Origin: Phoronis pallida
Lineage: Eukaryota > Phoronida > Phoronidae
Direction: 5' to 3'
NCBI GenBank assembly: GCA_028565715.1
Contig: JAOXYC010254787.1
Location: 1 to 10,051 of the forward strand
DNA: 10,051 nt
Shown here: piece after piece, positions 7,501 through 10,051 of the stretch
Layout of the letters: each line of letters begins with the position of its first letter
Numbering within the stretch: position 1 is the stretch's first letter
The notes under the pieces: model-generated
Seen by the model: the letters and a program-made list of their open reading frames with translations, nothing else
Databases searched by the model: none
Told to the model about the DNA's origin: nothing
Translations under genes and position numbers: made by a program

Positions 7501-9213
7501 TCAGTCCTTTCAGTTGATTTACTATACCTCAACCAGTTCCCACTTGAGTTCATAGCTATCTTTATATAAACCAGCAACAGATATCACTGCATTGAATGTG
7601 TGCAGGTCCACTGAAAATCAAAATAGTGCAAGATAAGAAAAATTCTTCATGATACAAAACTCAACAAAAGATACAAAAACAAAGATAACATTTGCGTTTA
7701 TAAAAGTGAAAATAATGAAATTGTAGAATGGTGTTTGTGATGAATATTTTTCATCATTCATGCTGAATTACGCAATTGGATGAGAATTATTTTTCTGCAT
7801 TCTTTTCATTTTATTATTAAACCGCCCGCAATCAAAGCAATAGTGGACATCATTTCAGGTAGAAACTAAATAGGTTGATAGTGTTTTTTACAACTGATCA
7901 TGCATTGCAATATTTCTCAATATCTGTCACCATCAAAAATGGCATAATTCATGTAAATTACCAAAACCTACCTAGCTAACTCTTACTGACCTTGAATAAC
8001 TGTTATTTAAGAGCAAAACAATTGTGTGTGTTCATATTTAACCTCATTCCACCATTTTGACCAGCAATCCTTTTTCGAGGTTTTCTTTTGAGCTCATCTG
8101 TCAGTGATATCATTAAACCCCACCAAATATAACTTTCGATTGTCTTTCTGACCAATCACATTTCACTATTTCTGGTGGTGATCAAATAAGCCTCAGTCGT
8201 AGTATGGTGTAAATTTAGAATTAAATTAATATATTCATAGTTATACTTCCTTTGTAGTTCAAGGTCAGTCAGTTTTGAGCTCAAACAATGATGGGCTCCT
8301 AAGGCCTGGATGAAATGCTCAGCATTGAGAATTGAATGAGCACAACCGATTTAGTGCCGTACTCTTGACATTACCCTTCAATCACAGCCTACCTGGGAGA
8401 TTATGTTCCAGCATTTCCTCGTAAAGTTGGACAGCTTCGGAAGCATTGTTGTACTTAGCACATCCACGTATCATGGAGCTGTAAGCCAGGGAACTTCTAG
8501 GTTCTATGATATCATTGAATACTTGATTGGCTGAACCGTCCTCTCTGTAATACAAGTTTAATTAGTAAGCATACATTGCTAATGACTTTCTGAGGTATTG
8601 CATCATTCTGAAATATAGCTTTAACTTGTGTCTGGTTATTTGTTATCAATTGAGTATTTTTTTGGTCACAGCAGCTTAATCTTTCATGTTAAACAAGTCT
8701 TTAACTTAGCTAACAGACCCTTTAAAAAGATCTGTGAACCTTTTAGTGCTTCCAAATCAGCAATGTTCATACAGACATTCGTTTCCAGTAAAATATGGCA
8801 GACTTGTGATGAGACCAAGGGAATGGTTCAAATAATGTAATCAGATTTTTGCAGGTGAATTTTTGGCTTTAACAGGAATCCTGACATTACTCAAGTCTCA
8901 AGAGAATGTAGAATTACTCAAGTTTCATAAGACTGTAGAGACTTCTGATTATTTGTGAAAGTTAGATTCTTGATAGAGATGAGAACTTGGTATTAACTTG
9001 GTTTTAAAAGTAAGAAGTCAGTCATGATGGCATACTATTGTGTACATTTCTTCAGCTCTTACTTCCAAGTGTTGCGTAGTTTTCTCCTTTCATTAGCTAG
9101 TTCTTGTTGATACCATGCTTCCTCCTGCATTACTGCCTGGGCTGGTTCATCACTGTTGTATATACACAGTAGATCCAGTAATTTGTGTAACGTATCTTCA
9201 CTCATTTCAACAC
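1422..9213 (-). CDS. ptcd3: PTCD3 / mitochondrial ribosomal protein mS39, C-terminal 15 coding exons, 5' partial
   Basis: PTCD3 (mS39) is a pentatricopeptide-repeat protein of the mitochondrial ribosome small subunit, needed for mitochondrial translation. Coding join on the - strand: 9213-9063, 8544-8393, 7610-7528, 7253-7103, 6513-6460, 6261-6184, 5846-5818, 5180-5071, 4635-4557, 3847-3757, 3295-3115, 2607-2539, 2239-2186, 2079-2016, 1553-1422. All junctions are GT-AG and every phase matches, giving 491 residues and a TGA stop without an internal stop. Residues are numbered here from the first complete codon. The family-like order is: LLDLLCIYNSDEP (about 11-23), PPR units near 66-100, 102-140 and 141-179 (AYSSMIRGCAK, HTFNAVI, PNLTTFNTVF), then EPSLATWSYML (179-189), FFVEAM, NYYSTFFRAL and VIWSDMVLFD. 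Human PTCD3 has closely similar stretches (LLDLLCYYGDQEP, IRGM, TFNALIEA, PNLQTFNTI, IEPSLATY, NFYYSKFF). Human PTCD3 is about 689 residues, so roughly the first 170, with the mitochondrial targeting peptide, lie to the right of the window. Confidence 0.93.
1554..2015 (-). other. PTCD3 last intron
   Basis: 462-bp phase-0 intron between donor GTAAGTG and acceptor TTTCTCTAAACAG. A + strand AATAAA (1565-1570) lies in it. Nothing else was recognised. Confidence 0.75.
2016..2079 (-). CDS. ptcd3: PTCD3 exon (window exon 14), residues 427-448
   Basis: Acceptor TTTTCCAG|TGAAGAG and donor GCTGTG|GTAAGT, length 64, one base in and phase 0 out. It encodes EEMLTELSEALIESQQTERA then V, matching [20 protein letters not shown] in human PTCD3. 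Confidence 0.88.
2186..2239 (-). CDS. ptcd3: PTCD3 exon (window exon 13), residues 409-427
   Basis: Acceptor TTTTTCTAG|GGGG and donor TTGTTGAG|GTGAGT, length 54, one base in and two out. It encodes GLLEYYKKNNTSVAGLL, matching MLGLFRKHNKIPRSELL of human PTCD3. Confidence 0.9.
2539..2607 (-). CDS. ptcd3: PTCD3 exon (window exon 12), residues 386-409
   Basis: Acceptor GTATTTCAG|GGTTAA and donor AAAGCCTG|GTAAGA, length 69, one base in and two out. It encodes VNCTMLSDMISIHVKAEQLD then KA, ending in a split W. This fits the [20 protein letters not shown] region of human PTCD3. Confidence 0.9.
2835..2911 (-). other. Unique coding-like tail joined to the left repeat copy
   Basis: Where the left 118-bp copy breaks off, its frame stays open for about 20 more codons (ESTTWREYQYKMKGDTEASS) to a TGA. 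This stretch is visibly less A+T rich than the neighbouring intron. It could be a captured fragment of another exon or chance. Confidence 0.25.
2911..3108 (-). pseudogene. ptcd3: Acceptor-less partial duplicates of the PTCD3 3115-3295 exon
   Basis: The middle copy reads KFCDIAQNILHRINEEAKSG and keeps a donor (CTGGG|GTAAG at 2997/2996). The left copy reads KFCDIAQNTLHRINEEAE. Neither has an acceptor with a polypyrimidine tract, and an in-frame TAA (in GTAAATAAG) precedes each, so they are decayed fragments. Using the distal donor would keep a TAA right after residue R386. Confidence 0.75.
2911..3232 (-). repeat. 118-bp tandem repeat of partial PTCD3 exon plus splice donor, about 2.7 copies
   Basis: The motif GCCTCTTCATTGATACG recurs at 2915, 3033 and 3151, exactly 118 bases apart. 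The exonic copy (about 3115-3232) and the middle copy (about 2997-3114) are about 90% identical, and both contain a donor (at 3114 and 2996 on the - strand). The left copy (about 2911-2996) is cut off after GAAGAGGCAGAG and lacks the donor; it differs from the middle copy at only about three sites, so those two are the more recent pair. The seams join the exon sequence around AGTAAACAAGAGAC to the intron start GTAAGTGTAAAT, which look alike and may have been the crossover point. Confidence 0.92.
3115..3295 (-). CDS. ptcd3: PTCD3 exon (window exon 11), residues 326-386
   Basis: Acceptor GTATTTCAG|ACATGG and donor CTGAG|GTAAGT, length 181, the longest PTCD3 exon here. It encodes MVLFDYTRNEDLLTQLLRLM, then AKSKQETDLQQKFCDIAQNI, then a basic/acidic stretch to RRIQPL. 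The conserved run RxxLLxxLLxLMAxxKxxxxLQxxFxDxA matches PTCD3. Read-through at the donor gives an immediate TAA, so the donor must be used. The 3' two-thirds and the donor are duplicated downstream (118-bp repeat). Confidence 0.92.
3296..3756 (-). other. PTCD3 intron
   Basis: 461-bp A+T-rich intron between acceptor TATTTCAG and donor GTGAAAA. Nothing gene-like or repetitive was seen. Confidence 0.75.
3757..3847 (-). CDS. ptcd3: PTCD3 exon (window exon 10), residues 296-326
   Basis: Acceptor AATTCCAG|GTGTGG and donor TGGTCAG|GTGAAA, length 91, phase 0 in and one base out. It encodes WIPYFTAVNELLQTIELFDG then YHYLPVIWS. It aligns with human PTCD3 at the [25 protein letters not shown] region. 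Confidence 0.9.
4201..4482. repeat. Foldback (MITE-like) element with 70-bp arms and candidate target-site duplication
   Basis: Arms 4215-4284 and 4403-4472 are inverted copies with about five mismatches in 70. Each begins TGTTTGATTAAATATACAGC reading inward. The 118-base loop includes a small hairpin CGAAAG/CTTTCG. The 11-mer ACATTTTCTAA occurs in direct orientation just outside both ends (4201-4211 and 4472-4482), as expected for a target-site duplication, though three extra bases separate it from the left arm and one base overlaps the right arm. No coding capacity is accepted. It lies in the intron between exons 3757-3847 and 4557-4635. Confidence 0.75.
4557..4635 (-). CDS. ptcd3: PTCD3 exon (window exon 9), residues 269-295
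   Basis: Acceptor CTTTCAG|CTCC and donor CCACAT|GTAAGT, length 79, one base in and phase 0 out. It encodes STFFRALISVEPLDKVMEYY then EKFVPH. With the preceding YY it forms the conserved NFYYSKFF...WYEDLIP region of PTCD3. Confidence 0.9.
4856..4893. repeat. Perfect 18-bp snapback palindrome
   Basis: ACGGATTTTAATCGTTTT at 4856-4873 is followed, after two T, by its exact reverse complement at 4876-4893. It is intronic (between exons 4557-4635 and 5071-5180). In RNA it would form an 18-bp stem with almost no loop; in DNA it could extrude as a cruciform. Confidence 0.9.
5071..5180 (-). CDS. ptcd3: PTCD3 exon (window exon 8), residues 233-269
   Basis: Acceptor GTTTCAG|GCGTGG and donor TACTA|GTAGGT, length 110, phase 0 in and two bases out. 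It encodes AWVNLRDVDLMYRIDALLNT then GNNASLLGDAANEANY, equivalent to the [20 protein letters not shown] region of human PTCD3. Confidence 0.9.
5181..5817 (-). other. PTCD3 intron
   Basis: 637-bp intron. It holds the coding-like remnant at 5562-5777. A + strand open frame at 5294-5605 overlaps it but has low-complexity, A+T-driven composition and is not accepted as a gene. Short inverted matches (AACAAATGTT near 5251 and AACATTTGTT near 5324) occur. Confidence 0.7.
5562..5777 (-). pseudogene. Coding-like intronic remnant, possibly piggyBac-type transposase
   Basis: An open - strand frame in the intron between exons 5071-5180 and 5818-5846. It is less A+T rich than the surrounding intron and translates to protein-like sequence including IGKIIKGDGFLYNFCAYKDK and later KYEGLSSSVARSL. 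This loosely resembles the K-x-G...sGY-x-x-NF-x-x-Y-x-GK...GLSxxVVxxL stretch in the core of piggyBac-family transposases. There are no flanking transposase motifs, terminal inverted repeats or TTAA sites that I can tie to it. It may equally be a chance frame. Confidence 0.3.
5818..5846 (-). CDS. ptcd3: PTCD3 micro-exon (window exon 7), residues 223-232
   Basis: Only 29 bp: acceptor CTTTACAG|TGAGA, donor TTCAAG|GTAACT, two bases in and phase 0 out. It encodes RFFVEAMFK, which fits the conserved DDxFFxxAM region between the exons on either side. Skipping it would shift the frame. Confidence 0.85.
5847..6183 (-). other. PTCD3 intron
   Basis: 337-bp intron. A less A+T-rich stretch near 6085-6150 contains a short inverted repeat (TGAGAC/GTCTCA) but gives no exon that fits the frame on both sides. 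Confidence 0.7.
6184..6261 (-). CDS. ptcd3: PTCD3 exon (window exon 6), residues 197-223
   Basis: Acceptor CTTACAG|ATGTG and donor AATGATG|GTAAGC, length 78. It encodes VSNNMLSNILDYLEGKHLTF followed by QDPND, equivalent to the IxxEIxxxLxGKxFxPKDPDD region of vertebrate PTCD3. Confidence 0.88.
6460..6513 (-). CDS. ptcd3: PTCD3 exon (window exon 5), residues 179-197
   Basis: Acceptor ATTTCAG|AGCCC and donor TATGAAG|GTTAGT, length 54, two bases in and one base out. It encodes PSLATWSYMLLISYPYE, completing the conserved IEPSLATY-type motif begun in the previous exon. Confidence 0.88.
6884..7002. repeat. 48-bp inverted repeat, 23-base loop (foldback element)
   Basis: Arms 6884-6931 and 6955-7002 pair with about four mismatches and share the core ACGATACATCGTCCATTTTC. 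Outer flanks also pair over TACAATTTCAT (6866-6876) and ATGAAATTGTA (7015-7025). It lies in the intron between exons 6460-6513 and 7103-7253. It could be a remnant of a small non-autonomous DNA transposon; no certain target-site duplication was found. Confidence 0.8.
7103..7253 (-). CDS. ptcd3: PTCD3 exon (window exon 4), third PPR unit, residues 129-178
   Basis: Acceptor CCTTTCAG|TCT and donor TCTATTG|GTAATA, length 151, starting in phase 0 and ending with one base. It encodes VLKQMKEGGVEPNLTTFNTV and ends LNEMKACSI; the next exon completes IEPSLAT. The PNLTTFNT and MKACSIEPSLAT blocks are diagnostic of PTCD3. Confidence 0.93.
7528..7610 (-). CDS. ptcd3: PTCD3 exon (window exon 3), second PPR unit, residues 101-128
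   Basis: Acceptor ATTTTCAG|TGG and donor GTTGAG|GTATAG, length 83, starting with two bases of a split codon and ending in phase 0. It encodes DLHTFNAVISVAGLYKDSYE then LKWELVE, matching the elongated TFNALIEA...EKW PPR of human PTCD3. Confidence 0.9.
7611..8392 (-). other. PTCD3 intron
   Basis: 782-bp intron, the longest in the window. No coding stretch, RNA gene or clear mobile element was seen. It contains one member of an 18-bp direct repeat (7714-7731) and small hairpins such as GATGAA/TTCATC near 7740. Confidence 0.75.
8393..8544 (-). CDS. ptcd3: PTCD3 exon (window exon 2), first clear PPR unit, residues 51-100
   Basis: Acceptor TATTACAG|AGAGG and donor CTCCCAG|GTAGGC, length 152, one base of a split codon at each end. 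It encodes SSLAYSSMIRGCAKYNNASE followed by AVQLYEEMLEHNLP, a classic PPR helix-turn-helix with the family's IRG motif. Confidence 0.92.
8545..9062 (-). other. PTCD3 intron
   Basis: 518-bp intron between acceptor ATTACAG at 8545 and donor GTAAGA at 9062. It has no gene; the open + strand frame at 8628-8840 has no recognisable content. It contains an imperfect 27-bp tandem pair at 8886-8939. Confidence 0.8.
8886..8939. repeat. 27-bp imperfect tandem duplication
   Basis: Units 8886-8912 and 8913-8939 both begin ATTACTCAAGT and end TGTAGA, with about four mismatches in 27. It is intronic. Confidence 0.7.
9063..9213 (-). CDS. ptcd3: PTCD3 exon (window exon 1), residues 1-50
   Basis: Acceptor ATTACAG|GTGTTG and donor TTGGAA|GTAAGA. 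The exon starts with two bases of a split codon and ends with two, length 151. It encodes EDTLHKLLDLLCIYNSDEP and a charged helix ending RRKLRNTW. Its first 115 bases and its acceptor are repeated twice more upstream in the gene (see the 149-bp repeat), but only this copy has the donor. Confidence 0.9.
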
Positions 9214-9524
9214 CTGTAATAGAACAATATACACACAACTATCAGTCAGTTCTTGTTGATACCATGCTTCCTCCTGCATTACTGCCTGAGCTGGTTCATC
9301 ACTGTTGTATATACACAGTAGATCCAGTAATTTGTGTAACGTATCTTCACTCATTTCAACACCTGTAATAGAACAATATACACACAACTATCAGTCAGTT
9401 CTTGTTGATACCATGCTTCCTCCTGCATTACTGCCTGAGCTGGTTCATCACTGTTGTATATACACAGTAGATTCAGTAATTTGTGTAACGTATCTTCACT
9501 CATTTCAACACCTGTAATAAAACA
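9099..9524 (-). repeat. 149-bp tandem triplication of partial PTCD3 exon plus splice acceptor
   Basis: Three direct copies at 9099-9247, 9248-9396 and 9397-9524 (the last lacks about 21 bases). Copies are almost identical: one clear difference between 1 and 2 (GGGCTGG/GAGCTGG) and one between 2 and 3 (GATCC/GATTC). Each contains the 5' part of the exon, the acceptor (on - strand at 9213, 9362, 9511) and a short intron piece. The donor-side exon end (9063-9098) is present only once. The period is 2 mod 3, so reading from one copy into the next shifts frame and meets a TGA a few codons in. Copies 2 and 3 are therefore broken exon fragments, not extra protein repeats. Confidence 0.95.
9248..9524 (-). 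pseudogene. ptcd3: Two donor-less partial duplicates of the PTCD3 9063-9213 exon
   Basis: Each duplicate keeps an intact acceptor and a frame reading EDTLHKLLDLLCIYNSDEP through WYQQEL, then runs into TDSCVYIVLLQVLK and a stop in the next copy. No good donor is seen at the ends (only weak GTGTGT-like sites). Inclusion would truncate PTCD3 before its first clear PPR unit, so normal splicing must ignore these acceptors. Exon definition from the single donor at 9062 would favour the proximal acceptor. Confidence 0.75.
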
Positions 9525-9727
9525 CTTGGTTAAAATAGCTTACGTTTAATAATAATCTTTGTCAGGATTGCTTTCCTCTCTCCAAAGCTTTATAAACATT
9601 AAGCTGCTATTATTCATACAAAGGTGGTAGTTGCCATAAGAGTACATAAAAGTATAACTGGACTAAATATTGTAATTTATCACATATTTATATACCCTTG
9701 TATTCGATCACGTCAATCACTTAATTT

Positions 9728-9765
9728 CATCGTATTAGTGTGGGGACATCGTATAAGTGTGGCGA
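9728..9765. repeat. 19-bp tandem pair
   Basis: CATCGTATTAGTGTGGGGA at 9728-9746 is followed at once by CATCGTATAAGTGTGGCGA at 9747-9765, with two mismatches. Confidence 0.7.
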
Positions 9766-9842
9766 TTGTTTACATTCGTGTAAAATCACGTTTTTTAGGT
9801 AAAACTTTATTGAAATTTCAACATGTGATAATTCTTAAATTC

Positions 9843-9958
9843 ATGGGAAGTAATACAACCTTTTATTGTATTCTATTTTGATAAATCATAGAACTCGCCA
9901 AAGCTTGTACTAAGTTTTTTCAAAATCCCATCCAATAAAAGGTTGTATTATTTCCCAT
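9843..9958. repeat. 26-bp inverted repeat, 64-base spacer
   Basis: The arms 9843-9868 and 9933-9958 (each containing AATACAACCTTTTATTG or its complement) are inverted with one mismatch in 26. Some pairing (ATTTTGA in both arms' inner flanks) extends inward. It may be a small foldback element or terminal repeats of a short non-autonomous transposon. No target-site duplication was identified. Confidence 0.75.
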
Positions 9959-10051
9959 TCATTGTAAGAATCCATTATATGGCATGCGGCAAGATTTTAA
10001 AATGCTGAATGTAAAAGACAATACCTTTTTGAACAGTGGAAATCATTTAGT

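Larger units (their letters stand above)
7014..7731. repeat. Dispersed 18-bp direct repeat in two PTCD3 introns
   Basis: AATGAAATTGTAGAATGG occurs at 7014-7031 and again at 7714-7731, exactly 700 bases apart. The copies lie in the introns on either side of exons 7103-7253 and 7528-7610. The flanks do not match. Confidence 0.6.
9525..10051. other. Intron or 5' flank of PTCD3, no exon found
   Basis: The next upstream PTCD3 exon should end with one base of a split codon. No stretch here with suitable acceptor, donor and family-like protein was found, so this is probably part of a larger intron. It is A+T rich and holds a short tandem pair (9728-9765) and an inverted repeat (9843-9958). The 9624-9881 + strand frame is not accepted as a gene. 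Confidence 0.6.

Noticed and set aside
8628-8840. 70-residue + strand open frame
   Set aside because: It is intronic to PTCD3 on the opposite strand, with no recognisable motif or splice context.
9156-9517. Two nearly identical 70-residue + strand open frames at 9156-9368 and 9305-9517
   Set aside because: They are the reverse-strand shadow of the tandemly repeated PTCD3 exon fragment; their similarity is explained by the 149-bp repeat.
9624-9881. 85-residue + strand open frame
   Set aside because: No motif, hydrophobic A+T-driven composition, and it covers a short tandem pair and an arm of an inverted repeat.

Overview
The window is animal nuclear DNA, most likely from an intron-rich invertebrate; the species cannot be named from it. 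The evidence is split genes with GT-AG introns of roughly 100-800 bp, A+T-rich introns around more balanced exons, and two recognisable animal genes. There is no bacterial gene organisation. Most long open frames are chance or shadow frames in introns.

Two genes converge tail to tail. On the + strand, 1-96 and 621-734 are the last two coding exons of an arsenite methyltransferase (AS3MT-like), ending in a cysteine-rich tail. On the - strand, fifteen coding exons between 9213 and 1422 join in one continuous frame, with every splice phase agreeing. They give the C-terminal 491 residues of PTCD3 (mitochondrial ribosomal small-subunit protein mS39), a pentatricopeptide-repeat protein. The first exons of both genes, and both promoters, lie outside the window. 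The stop codons are 687 bases apart, and that gap holds both 3' UTRs.

The unusual content is in the PTCD3 introns and at exon edges. Two exons carry local tandem triplications of a piece of exon plus one splice site. A 149-bp unit repeats the 5' part of the 9063-9213 exon and its acceptor. A 118-bp unit repeats the 3' part of the 3115-3295 exon and its donor. In both, only the copy that retains the other splice site can give normal protein. Several hairpin-forming inverted repeats lie in introns (4215-4472, 4856-4893, 6884-7002, 9843-9958); the first has candidate target-site duplications. A degraded coding-like stretch at 5562-5777 faintly recalls piggyBac transposase. The AS3MT 3' UTR has an imperfect 69-bp tandem repeat.

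The two genes have unrelated roles (cytosolic arsenic methylation; mitochondrial translation). Their link here is positional only. No new multi-gene system is visible. The partial-exon triplications are the most notable feature.
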